NCBI GenBank assembly: GCA_027382625.1
Contig: JAJKFJ010022037.1
Location: forward strand, 124,001-188,000
Origin: Tetmemena sp. SeJ-2015
Lineage: Eukaryota; Ciliophora; Spirotrichea; Sporadotrichida; Oxytrichidae
Reading direction: 5' to 3'
Length of the DNA stretch: 64,000 bases
The position numbers and the translations under genes were made by a program. A model generated the notes under the pieces. The model was not told the origin of the DNA. It made no database searches and saw nothing but the letters and a program-made list of their open reading frames with translations. Below are positions 12,521-23,200 of this stretch, in pieces. Every line of letters begins with the position of its first letter. Within the stretch, counting starts at the first letter, position 1.

Positions 12521-13949
12521 ATGGAGATCTCCAAGGACAGTTTTTCAATAATGAAGTTCCTTCTCGCGCAAATTTAAGCACAGAAGAGACTATAGAGTAG
12601 ACCCTAAGATGCTTAGCCACTTATGTGCCCGCCCAGTGCTTCACCCTAGCCCTTTTCTAAAGATAATTAAGTGAATTGAATCGTGAAAAGTAGAAATAAG
12701 ATCAGAAATGGAGTCTTAATTATTAGATGAGTAGTCTGATAGTGAGCAAAAGATAATGATTGGCTAATAAAGTTTAACTCTAATATAGTTGGCTATTAAA
12801 TAATTTAATATAATGTCTAATGAAATAATTACAGCCTGATTGGATTACTCTAATAGGAATCTTGATTGACCAATGGGGTGGCTTAATTAATTTAAACACA
12901 AATAATTTTGCCACTAATCTTTAAAATATATCACCCAACTTTTCTTTTCAAGCCATAGAATGTTCTTCTAGATGATGTTGTTATTAAGACTCCCATTTCT
13001 GATCTTATTTCTACTATTCGCGATTCAATTCACTTAATTATCTTTACATCGACAAGGTTACTAAGAGCAATCAGCTTTTCATGATTCACTCGAGCATCGC
13101 TATGAGGTGAGTTACTATTTCCATTCGCCTTGCTTATCGAGGAATCAAGCCAAGATTTTATCAAAACAGCTTTTAAATTTGAATTTAGAGTTGCGACTGT
13201 GTCGCTGATGATCGCCTTCAAATACTTCTGCGAGACCGAAGAGCTCATCAGAAACTGCGATTTCTCAAGACTACTGGGCATCGAGAGCGAGCAGCTCCTT
13301 TCGATGGAGCTCATCTTCCTAAGCATGCTAAACTATGCACCACACGTCACAAACAAGGATTTCATAGCATACAAGAAGCAAATTTAGTAACTATTGTTAT
13401 CCCTCCAGCCCACCTGCAAAACCAAGAACACTTTAATGCTTATAATGAAAATTGTTTAAAGTTGTTACTTCACCAATTCAGACTTCAGATAACAAGAAAG
13501 CCAGTAAAGTAAAAAGCGCTGACGAGTTTGAATAATACAAGCCAATTAAGAAAGTTAACAGTCACCTCAGCATGCATAGCAATCAGTCTCACGACACTAC
13601 TGTCTCTGAGGAGAGACGGGAGTTGAATTCACTGCATGAGCAAGAGCGGAGTGATGACGATGAGTTTCTTATCGACTGCTTGGACTTGATGTTTGAGGAA
13701 TCTCATCATTCCTCATAGCACTCGAACGAGAGCTTCGACTCGCTTGAATACTCTGATAAGCCCATGAAACCTGTTCAACTGAAGCGGAAGCATAAGAAAA
13801 CTTTGGAGTTGAATTGGTCTGAGCCCTAAAAGAAACAGCAAACTTTGGAATATCAGAATACATTTCAAAACGAAAATTGTCTTACCTCCTTCGAAACAAC
13901 AAATAGCTAATCCTTCCTTCATAAGTATATATTCAATCTTACTTTATGA
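12521..13949 (+). CDS. PHO80-like cyclin
   Basis: ATG at 12521 (MEISKDSFSIMKFLLAQ), stop TGA at 13947. After removal of a 309-bp IES and a 5-bp tandem repeat, and of an 82-bp intron (13107-13188, GTGAGT...TTTAG), the protein carries a cyclin fold: DLISTIRDSLNYLYIDK, then SLMIAFKYFCETEEL, then LLGIESEQLLSMELIFLSML and a DFIAY end. This matches the PHO80/PCL branch (family knowledge), whose members bind PHO85-type CDKs. A 28-bp intron (GTTTAA...TTCAG) near 13451-13478 precedes an acidic, His/Ser-rich tail. The cyclin call is good; the CDK partner is unknown. Confidence 0.75.
12661..12973. other. IES, pointer AGAT, 309 bp removed
   Basis: AGAT at 12661-12664 and 12970-12973. Joining gives SKDDVVIKTPISDLIST in frame. 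The interior has TGA codons, is AT-rich and contains an inverted copy of the coding DNA that follows. Confidence 0.75.
12690..13014. repeat. inverted repeat spanning an IES and the next coding block
   Basis: 12690-12720 is the reverse complement of 12983-13014 apart from a single base indel (31 versus 32 bp). The left arm lies inside the IES; the right arm encodes KTPISDLIST of the cyclin. The loop is about 262 bp. Confidence 0.8.
13023..13032. other. zero-spacer IES or 5-bp tandem duplication, ATTCA
   Basis: ATTCA-ATTCA in tandem. Removing one copy turns a frameshift into IRDSLNYLYIDK, the expected cyclin helix. Either a minimal germline-only repeat or a simple indel. Confidence 0.6.
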
Positions 13950-14787
13950 TAATGAATTGATTTTGTAATTATCATTTAATCATTGAGATCTCTACTAGCA
14001 GAGATAGTTCCTTTACTAATTAAGAACTAGTATAATAATGATATGTATATGACAGCAAGAAGAAATTGTAATTTGTTTTTCAAGCCAACAAAATGCCTGC
14101 CTTACTTGACCAAGTAAGATTTCTCCTGAAAGGGCATGAGAGAAAAATTCTTATTCACTGAGTATTAATAAATAGTTGATACTGGTTTGATGCTAGAATT
14201 ATTCTCTCAAAAAGTTTGAATGTAATATTAACTTACCTACTAAATAATATATCACCATAACTCCACACACTTATTATAAAAGAAAAAATAAGTGTGTTAT
14301 TATATGGATGGAAGAAATAAATATTTTTGGAATAAGCTGGTCAGCGCATATATATCACTGATTTAGCCTTTGTATCCATAGCAAAACACATATCAAAATC
14401 CCTTATCAAAAGTAAAGATAAATAATTGTATTTGCAATCAATCAGAAATATTTGCAATTATTTTTTTGAAGAAGATTTAATTAATTAATGGAATTCATCT
14501 TACAAATTTATCAATAAATATAGTCTATGAGATATTTAACAATTATCTATTTATCTATTGCATTAAGGATTAATTAGTCTCATTCATTAATTTTAGAAAT
14601 ATTTTTTAAATAAAACTTCTATTTAGCATTTGTTTTATGCATAACTTTTCTACTATTTCTGTTTATACGCCAAGCCCAACTAGCTCGCTATATACAATAT
14701 CAAGATAACTTTACTATTTACTAAAACCTTACATATTCATAAAATAAAACACTTCCCTTTAATTTTAGCTTAAAAGATCAAATAATT
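13950..14787. other. intergenic AT-rich DNA
   Basis: No gene seen. Several short imperfect hairpins occur, such as near 13984-14002 (gagatctctactagcagag), but no motif I can name. Confidence 0.5.
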
Positions 14788-16002
14788 GCGTTAATATCTA
14801 AAAAATTTAAAATCAGCAAGTCCCAGTTTATAAAATAACCATAGGAGGGATTCTCTTAGCAGTTCTTTGATAGATGTTGTGGATTCCAATCCCATTTCTA
14901 TAATTATGCATTATCCGCTCCTCCACATTTTAGAATTCTCCATTTCGCCTCGAGCTCTTCATCAACTTCTTGATAAGTGGTTTCAGATCGGCATTATAAA
15001 TATTATTTAAGGAAATATAAATGAATTTAAAGAATTATCAGACTAGTATTGATTTATAGTGCCATACGGCTGATTCGAGTCATAGACTTAATCCTCGTCA
15101 GATTCCATAATCACTTGATCGTGATCTATCTCAGTTGGAAACATTAAGTTAACAAAATCCAACAAAATATTTAAAGGGAGATTATAAAATTTGAATAAGT
15201 CATTCCTTCCCTGATTCGTAGTAGAGTTCACCAAAGATCCCTAAAAGACTTCTTAAGATAGAGAAAAGAATTCCTTACACTCTTGATGCTGATCTTATTT
15301 TTCTGATTCTCTTAAGATAAAATCAAGCTCTTGTCTATCATGTCATAAATTATAATATTTTTGAATATAATTATTTAAAGAATTGAGACTTGCTGTTCCT
15401 TCTCTCCTTTTTGCTTTTCTAAGAATCGTTTCGATATGTCTACACTCCTCATGAAGTCTTTCCTCTTTGGCTTTATCTCGTTCCTCTCTTACTCATTCAG
15501 TTAAACAATAGCAGAGTTTTAGATCCCAAAGTCCTTGAACTTCACTGGTTTCCCAGTTTTGACACTCACATCTATTTCCTAGATGACTTCTTTGACGCTC
15601 AAGTCCATTAACGACTTGTCCCCTGGGTTTAAGCCAGGCAGATAGCTTTTTCTAAGCACCGTCTTTCTCCTCTTTTCTAGGGGCTCAGCAGTCTGAGTTT
15701 TATGGTTTCGAGAGCCACCCAAGACTATTCCTTTCTAAGGCAGTAAGTTTATATCTATCCTCTCATCCTGGATTAAAGTCTCGTTAATCAAATTTAAAGT
15801 ATGATTATAAGTTTGCAGGGGATAGGAGGGAATTATCCATAGTGGTGATGATATTTACAGCGGATCTGTTTGCTTCCATGTGGTCAGGGATCTTAAAAGT
15901 GGCTGAGTTGTGAATCAAACTCATGTGGTCTGCAGTTGAAAACGCAACATTGCTGTTTAAAGTGAAAATATGTATTTCTTATTGACTATCCTTGATAACC
16001 AT
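14788..16002 (-). CDS. hypothetical protein
   Basis: ATG at 16002 (MVIKDSQQEIHIFTLNSNVA), stop TGA at 14788. Probable introns are 91 bp (GTAAAT...CCAG, about 15762-15852) and 38 bp (GTAAGG...TTTTAG, about 15239-15276). A 55-bp IES near the 3' end changes the tail from a poor frame to SETTYQEVDEELEAKW and onward. The sequence has ordered stretches (LPGLNPGDKSLMDLSVKEVI) and a Trp-rich tail, but I recognise no family. Kleisin or condensin-like readings crossed my mind and are not supported. Confidence 0.55.
14983..15042. other. IES, pointer TCAGA (plus strand), 55 bp removed
   Basis: TCAGA at 14983-14987 and 15038-15042. Removal selects a 66-codon C-terminal frame with coding-like composition over a competing, poorer frame. 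Confidence 0.65.
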
Positions 16003-16092
16003 GATACTCGTTAATTGATCTATTTAAGCTTTTGGAGCCCTATTCGTTCTGAATCCGGGGTAACTTCAAGGACTGTCGCAGTTCTATATTCC

Positions 16093-16732
16093 TCAGTCTT
16101 TGCTAAAATGAAAAATAAAATGATTTCTAGAATGCTTTTATTTCATTAGGATTCTTCTTTCCAACTCTTATAATAAAAATGAAAGAATTTAAAAAAAGAA
16201 ATCTTTCTGAAGATAATTTTCTTTTTCCAATTTCTTCCTTTCCTCTTTTTCCTTGATCATCTTTTTTACTTTCTCATTTTTCTCTTTCAAATCTTGAAAC
16301 CACCTATATTATAGAACTTTAATTCAAATGTCCTAATATTTACTTTTCTTATCGCTTTCCCTCATCCCCTGGTTAGGATTCTGGCTTATCAAAAGTGGAG
16401 AAATCACTTGCATTTGCAATTTTCCTTCTATTCAAGAGCTATTCATTTGACTTATTCACATCGACTGAATCAAAAATATGAAAAATGATTTTACTACATA
16501 TCACTAATGCCGTAAAATTTGGAAAGGTCGTTCAGCTGCTTAGAGATTCAACTGCCTTTTAAATTTACTAGACTTATACTTTTTTAGCCTTCATTAGGTT
16601 TAATCTGCTACTGTTGTTGCTTAAATCTGTCTATTGTCGGGAAATCTGTGTCCTAGAGAGGATAATAAATTTAAAAGTACAATTTGTGCTTACAAGATCC
16701 TTAATGATTGAAGATCTAAAATTACTTGCCAT
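16093..16732 (-). CDS. small hypothetical charged protein
   Basis: ATG at 16732 (MASNFRSSIIKDL), then a 41-bp intron (GTAAGC...CTCTAG), an exon DTDFPTIDRFKQQQ, a probable 30-bp intron, a 31-bp IES, and a 40-bp intron before KWFQDLKEKNEKVKKMIKEK. TGA is at 16093-16095. The C-terminal half is a short Lys/Glu-rich coiled coil. Some 150 residues after all removals. No family recognised. Confidence 0.5.
16469..16503. other. IES, pointer ATCA (plus strand), 31 bp removed
   Basis: ATCA at 16469-16472 and 16500-16503. Deletion gives FYGISDSVDVNKSNEQ in frame; the GT...AG alternatives do not fit. Confidence 0.6.
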
Positions 16733-16895
16733 TTATTTATTTCTTAACCTTTTAAAAGAAAGAAAATATTATTTACATGAAAAGGTGAAATGTTGTTTTT
16801 GCTATTTTGAATGAATAATTTAGACATACACAGAACTACTTTGAGATAGATTTAGCTAGTATATTACTTGAGATATTATTTCTGAGTCATTTGAA

Positions 16896-17220
16896 TCAGC
16901 AGCAGGGTCCACTCTTCTGCTGATTATTTCCGTTTTATAGATTTCTGTTGCTCTGCACCACCTTCCTCTTTTGATTTTGATCTGCCTGCTTTTAGATGTG
17001 CGAGGGGAGTGCATTTCCAGGTTTTATTCCGATGCTCTAATTGAAAAATTAATCTCTCTATCTATCTTACTTCATTTGAGAGGTCGTACTCTTGTCGCTC
17101 TATATTCTTGGCGATTATGCCAGCAGTGGTCAAGAACGCATCCTCTACATTTTGAGCAGTCTTCGCAGAAGTTTCAAAGAACATCAATCAATCATTCAAA
17201 AATTCTACGAGAGTGAGATA
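16896..17220 (-). CDS. 3' part of a Rab-family small GTPase
   Basis: The conserved Rab G5 motif ETSAK is plain in FFETSAKTAQNVEDAFL, followed by a 34-bp intron (GTAAGA...AATTAG), a Gln-rich hypervariable tail and a terminal SGPCC, the double-Cys geranylgeranylation site, then TGA at 16896-16898. The P-loop, switch and NKxD parts are absent upstream, where the DNA runs straight into the 3' end of the next gene; the frame also meets a TGA just before the motif. Either the other coding blocks are elsewhere in the germline or this is a remnant. Rabs act in vesicle traffic. Confidence 0.7.
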
Positions 17221-17254
17221 TTTGAGTTTATTTTTCAGTTGATACTCTCTATAT

Positions 17255-17937
17255 TCAAAACATTGTGATAAATTCTAATTTAAGCAAGCCCACAAACAGA
17301 ACTAAGCAGCCCATCAAAATTTTTAACTTTAGATAATTAGATTCATACTCGTTGCTTATCAATTGTAAGGAATGCAGCTCTTATTTCTTCTCGAGAATTA
17401 TCTCGCTGTTCTTTTGCAACATGTAATCATAAATTGCAATAAGAAATAATTTCTATAATGATAATAATCCAGAATGGCTATCTTTTATTTAGTTTCATGG
17501 TATTGAGGGAAGTGCTGCCTCAAGTCATTTGTATTCAGTCTCTGTATATTCATTTACATCTCTTTCATCTTATCCTAAACGAATAATTTCTAATTACATT
17601 GCTGCTTACCGTTAGAGGTTCGAGTCTCTAATTGAACTGATGAGTCACCATGGAATTCGCTCTTCGCACATTAATTAAAAAGATAGATATTTTAGGTTTA
17701 AGAATGGACTTATGTCTTATCATCTTAAAATAAATAAATATAGAACTAATCTAGATACTACTGTTACTAGAAGTACTAATTGTCTTTAGTTTCCACTAAT
17801 GTCGATTGCGTGTCAAAAATTCTTTAATCCTGCTGCTGCTGATTATCATTGCCACGCTAATCTATTTTTAAGGAGACTCTGTGATCGTTTTCTAGTTTAG
17901 TTTAGAAGTCATGAATTTAAAAAGGATCAGCAGTCAT
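17255..17937 (-). CDS. Gln-rich protein with a C-terminal membrane anchor
   Basis: ATG at 17937 (MTADPFQIHDFQTKLENDHR), stop TGA at 17255. About 215 residues after removal of a 41-bp IES. Q-rich N-terminal half, a heptad-like middle (LDYMLQKNSEIILEKKQEL) and one hydrophobic segment, ILMGCLVLFVGLL, close to the C-terminus. This tail-anchored coiled-coil layout recalls SNAREs, but I see no clear SNARE motif, so it stays unnamed. A GTAAGC...TTTAG stretch inside keeps the frame either way. Confidence 0.55.
17424..17469. other. IES, pointer TAATC (plus strand), 41 bp removed
   Basis: TAATC at 17424-17428 and 17465-17469. Removal joins KIAILDY to MLQKNSEIILEKK in frame. Confidence 0.7.
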
Positions 17938-18078
17938 TTCAATTTATTAATTATAAGGGTGGATATAGAACACTCATATATAAATCTCATATAAGAAGCA
18001 TTAAATATTTGAGAAATATATCCTTATTTATAACATTATAACTCAGTATTTTAAGTATATACTATCTATCACTAAGAA

Positions 18079-20130
18079 ATGAATTAAATGGACCAATAGA
18101 GAAGAGTAATTGCACCCCACTAATTATAAAACTATCAAAATTACAAGAACAGCCAATATAACGCAAATTAGCCAGTGAATAATTCAAAGACCTAGCAAGT
18201 CAGTTTTTTCCAAGGTCATTTGAGAAATAGCTCAAGTGAGAGCAATGAAAAAATTTAGTAAGGAAAATAGCAAGATGAAAGTTCTTACTGCAAGTAGCAT
18301 AAGCTGGAGTATTCAGGCTTTGATCCACACTCTAAGGAGCTAGTCTGTAACACCTGCATCTTTAAAAAGTCAAGAGAGCACTCTGAAAAAAGGAAACAGG
18401 GATTAACAAATGATTAAGCGATTTAAAACGAGGTCTTAGAGAATAAATTCATACCACTAGTGACTAAGCAGCTTCATAAATTTTATGACCACACTTACAG
18501 TTAATACAAGGACGATAGATAGGAAGTTTCAGAGCTTGAATGTGAGAATGTGAAGGAAGAACTTTCAAGAAGAGTCAAAGAATTTTTCCTTGAAGTGAAA
18601 TAAGAGGTAGCTAATAAAAAGTTAAATGTCTTATAAAGCATGAAACAATCACAGGCCACATCTGAGTTGTAATTTTTGCTAGACAAAAACTTGGAAATGT
18701 TCAAGGAAAACTATGGAAAGGTCTTCTTTGAAATTAAGAAGAAGTTTGATTCTAAGATTGAAAAGAGCAGATATGCAAGTATTGTTCTAAATTAGGGCTT
18801 CTATAAGGATGAGTTAATACATAAAATGACCTAAGACAAAGATAAGATACTTGAACTTGTGGAAAAGCTTCAAGAGTAATATTCTAGGGTGATTTAAGTG
18901 CAGCCAAATACTGAAAAGACAATTCTTGATTGCATAAATGTTATGATAGAGCAGAGTCTTGAAATTGATGTAGTAAAAGATGATATTAATCACTAAAATC
19001 AATAGGTTTAAGGGTTTGAGTTGGCCTTAGAGGAGGATTAATTGTCAAGAATGTATTCAGAGTGTAGTGAATATAGCAATATAAGTATGATGAGCTAGAT
19101 GAATTTGGTAGGAAACGCTACTTGGTCAAACGATATTGCGCTTTCCGATGAAAATACTCCTTTAATCTAAATCAAGAATATGCAGGTAAGGATACTTGAT
19201 TAGAAAGCGAAGAGATGGGAATCGATACTGAGAAGTCAATACTACTATTAGAGAGCTATTTCGTTATCAGGTACTTAGGATATCTATCTAATTGGAGGCT
19301 CTTAGGATTTCGAATCCAACTTTACTGTTGGAGAAGTTTTCCAAATAAAATCGAGAAATGTTGTCTCTTGCAAAAAGGAGATGACTATGAAAAGAAGTAA
19401 GGTATGCTTAGTATCTACTTCTCTAAGGCCAAAGAATGAATCAATCATGTAGACTCTAAAGAAATATATCATAGCTATTGGAGGCCATGAATCAAGAAAC
19501 AAGGTATCCCAAGTAGTTGAAAGGTATAATCCTAAGGCTGATCTTTGGCAATAGATGCCTTCGCTAAAGTTAGCCAGAGCAGAATGTTCTGCTGCAGTAT
19601 TAAATGACTGGCTCTATGTCTTTGGAGGTATTCATAGAATCGATGAAAAGAAAGTTCTTTACCCCACAGATCAAATTGAGAGACTGAATCTAAACAGCTT
19701 GATAGGAGGGAATCAGGGACATTCGAAGAAGGAATTCCAAATTATTGCAGTAAGGCTTCCTATTGCCTGCATCAACATAGGAATATTGCCTATCTCTCAC
19801 TCAGAAGTTCTTTTGTTGGGTGGGTTTAATGAAAAGAATTTGAGTTTGATTTAAAGAGGTAATTCTTTCCAGAACTTAGGAGGCAATGAAGAATTTCAAC
19901 TTGAAATTATGAATCATTGTTTACCTGATGGTGATTTCTTCTAAAGCTAAAGTTACCAAATTTGCAAGAAAGTAGGGGAGGATGGATAAAGTCAACTAAA
20001 TCAGCTTTTGGAAGATAACTAGGAACAGATAGATGAATAAAAGAAAATCCTTTTAGTGGGGACTTATTATATGCATAGCATAGTTCTAAATGGATAGGAA
20101 ATTAATTTATCAAGTAAAGTTATTTAATGA
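18079..20130 (+). CDS. B-box zinc finger and kelch-repeat protein
   Basis: One open frame of about 683 codons from ATG 18079 (MNQMDQQRRVIAPHQ) to TGA 20128, with no intron or IES needed. A B-box-like Cys/His cluster, YCKQHKLEY...CNTCIFKKSREH, is at residues 75-105. A long coiled coil follows, then kelch blades with paired Gly motifs (IYLIGGS, YIIAIGGH, YVFGGI, VLLLGGF) in the C-terminal half. The order resembles TRIM-type proteins but with kelch repeats and no RING. Probably a protein-interaction adaptor. Lack of interruption in 2 kb is notable beside its neighbours. Confidence 0.75.
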
Positions 20131-20249
20131 ATTCTAAACTTAATCTCTTCACTCCTTATTTCACGAGTTGTATTGATATACTGCTACCTCTAGATCTTAA
20201 ATGGAGACAAGTTTATTCAAATTGAAATAATTCTATTCCTATTTAAGAT

Positions 20250-23200
20250 TCATTAAATTTAACTTTAAGTTTCCTTACCTTTATCTTACAATACTACCAC
20301 TTCAATCTTTTCAGATGGAGTATCAAATTGCAGATCATCCTCCTCCTCTTCTTCCTCTTTTTATTGCAATACCTCCGTATCAAATTCTCCTTTGAAAGTT
20401 TCAACCAATTCTCCAATCACTATCATCTCGTAGTTCATCAGAATTTATTTTAATAGATAAACAGTTGTGATATATTTCATTATTTGAATTTAGTTGGTCT
20501 TAGCGTCTAAACTATCTAAGTCCAGCAGGTATCTCCACTAATTACTTTTCTTTTCAATTCCCTTTGAAGTTTTGTTAGTCTGAGCTAAGGAGACCACTGA
20601 CTTGTGCTCCTCCTCATCTTGAAGCATGAGATCACTTTGATTTTTATGATCATTGAGGCATATGAATACACCTGGTACATGGGGTATAAACACCAAAAGC
20701 ATTCCTATTTCCAAGTTGTCAAAGCTTATCATGCTACTAATAATTTTTCCTATTTTTCCTATCGATTTGTTAATTCTATTTGCTTCACTGAGGAGATTTA
20801 CATATCCAAATTATAAAGATAAAAATAATCCCTCGCTAGTTTTAGTTCTTGATCCAATTTTTCTTTTTCCAAGGTTAATTCATTCAAATTATAAAATGCT
20901 TTTAATTATAATCACTTTTGAATTAGATTTTATCAATATTACAAGGCTATTTAATATAAGTTTATATTTATTTATTCAAACTTGCTTATAGTTCTATCAT
21001 TTACCAGTCTTCTTATGTTTGAACTTCTTAATCTTAACTCTCAACCTGAACTGACTTCCTGAGAGAAGATTGAATAATTTCCTATTGTAATTCAATGTTT
21101 CTAGTTTGCATGTCTTCAAGCTTCTTTTGAATTTCTATAATGACTTTGTCTTTTGATTAAAGACTTGCCTCGAATTCTCTTACTGTGAGCTTCATGTTTC
21201 TTAGAAAACTGCTCATCCAAATGCTTAATCTTTAAGCTTATTTTTCCTAGCTTCTCTGATAGATTTTAATTCTCATTTGTCAATAGATATAGCTACTCTT
21301 CATTCATTTGATAACTCTTTTCTAGGGTATTCATCTCAGTAACCTTCTAATTAATTTCTTATTGCAGCTTCTCTTTAACGATAAATATCCTTTCAAAAAT
21401 GAATATGAACTAAGAATTTATATGATATGAGAGTTTTGAAGCTTAGCACTTGAGTTGATTCATTTTGAGATTGCAAGCTCTCTAGCTTAAGTTTCATATC
21501 ATAGTTGCTTTTTTCAATAGCCTAGCTATCTTTGATGACTCTGTTGAACTTCTCTCTCTTTCTCAGAGTACTCCTTGATATGCTTTTCCATCAATCCTCT
21601 CATATTTTCACTCTCTTGCTTTTTCTCTATAAGTTTTCTCTAGAAGCTTTTAGCCTACTCTTCTAATTCCTTCTTAATCTAGGTAATCTTTTCCTACTGT
21701 TCTTAAAGCAGGAGAGTGGATTCTTTACCCTCACTATCTTTCTCTGTTAATTCTCTCTGCAAGCTTCCTATCTTATCTTCATAAGCTTTCCGTATTTCAT
21801 TCTACTTCGTAATACTTTCGCTCTTTTTTATCTCTCATTCTCAATTAACTTGTACTGTAGCTGATTCAGCAAATCTATCTTTTACTCTTTCTCTGAATGC
21901 AACTTATTTTCAAAATCTGCCAAAGCCTTTTTAAGCTTCTCAATTTACTGAAACTGCTATTTCGATATAACAATTTAACATAGTTTAAAAATGAACTCAG
22001 TATATACCTTGAGCCTCATTTCTCTGAGAGATTACATTCTAAAGTTCAGATTTGTGATGCTCGTGTATTTACCTTACAAAGTTCAAATGATCTTGCTTAT
22101 TCATCCTTGGGCTCTAGTTTTTAAAACTTTCTATCTCAGTTTGTGCTTTATCAAACTTTGCTTTGCAGGTCTTTCAGTTTAAGAGAGAGATCACTATTAT
22201 CGGCTTTCTAAAGCTTTCATAGTCTTAATATGCTATTAGACTAAGCTTAGACTGCTTTCCTCCAAAAGTTAACTGCAACTTTAAATCTGAGATGAGAAGG
22301 AAGTTAGTTTGGCATATCTAGGACACTATCTAGAAAAGCTTCTAGTTCTTTCCACAAAATTCTACCCTGATTCTTCCTTATTAAGAAATCTCTAGTAATC
22401 ATTCGCAAATTACTCACTAAGTTCTTTAATTCTCTCTTGCAGAGATAAGTTGATCTTAGTCTAGTTGCCTAAACTCTTTTTAAGCTTTGCTGCTCTTTTC
22501 CTTCAACTTAGTCTTCATATTATTATACTTTTTGTGTAGTGCAAGATATTCCTCTGACTCTGAGATCTTTTAAAGCTGCTCTTCTTTTCAAGTGCCTCTT
22601 TATCATTTTACTCCGAGATAAGGTCTTCTCTTTATCTAAGAATCTTCTAGCTTTGAGAAGAGTTCAGATTTGAGGAGTGAGAGTTGTGGTGCTGGCTTTG
22701 AGTCAGCGGTTGATTCTAGGAGTTTGTCTTGGAAAGCTTCTAAGGCACTTGCTCAGAGATATTTATCAATTAAAAAGCATAAGAGATCTTGTCAAAGTTT
22801 TCAATGGCGTACAAGTATTCTTGTGGGGTGGAGACATAGTCTTTGCTAACCCAGTCATAAATATGAGGGTAGTGGTTTTCTTCTTTATTCAGAGGAATTG
22901 GTCTAGGCTTGAAGCTCAAGAGATCTGGGAATATGTCATTCTTAGGTATGATAAAAATTAATAAAGTCTTACTCTTTTTACTTATGATGCTGCCATATTT
23001 GAACATAAAATCTTTTCTCAAAGTTTTTTCCTTCTCGATCACCTCATTTATGACTTTTATTTGCTGGCCGGTATACGTTCCCATGAAGTCATTAAAAACA
23101 TTCCTTCGATTTATCTCCTTCAAAATGTGCTCGTAACTTTCTAAGAAGAGAAATCATTACAAAATACACTTTTATTGAAAAAGAGCTTTGGTGCCTTTAA

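Noticed and set aside
1300..13040. Programmed ribosomal frameshifting as the cause of the frame breaks.
   Set aside because: Breaks occur in both directions, often with several codons to delete and with direct repeats; no common slippery site.
13130..13190. Short open frame starting at 13130 as the N-terminus of the cyclin.
   Set aside because: It lies in an intron with a GTGAGT donor and TTTAG acceptor; the cyclin frame joins across it as AMRVATVSL.
17190..17255. Upstream peptide before the Rab ETSAK motif as the missing Rab sequence.
   Set aside because: It has none of the NKxD or preceding Rab features and belongs to the 3' flank of the neighbouring gene.
17600..17640. A tRNA T-arm-like string (TAGAGGTTCGAGTCTCTA).
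   Set aside because: No acceptor, D or anticodon arm around it, and it lies within the minus-strand coding frame of the Q-rich membrane protein.
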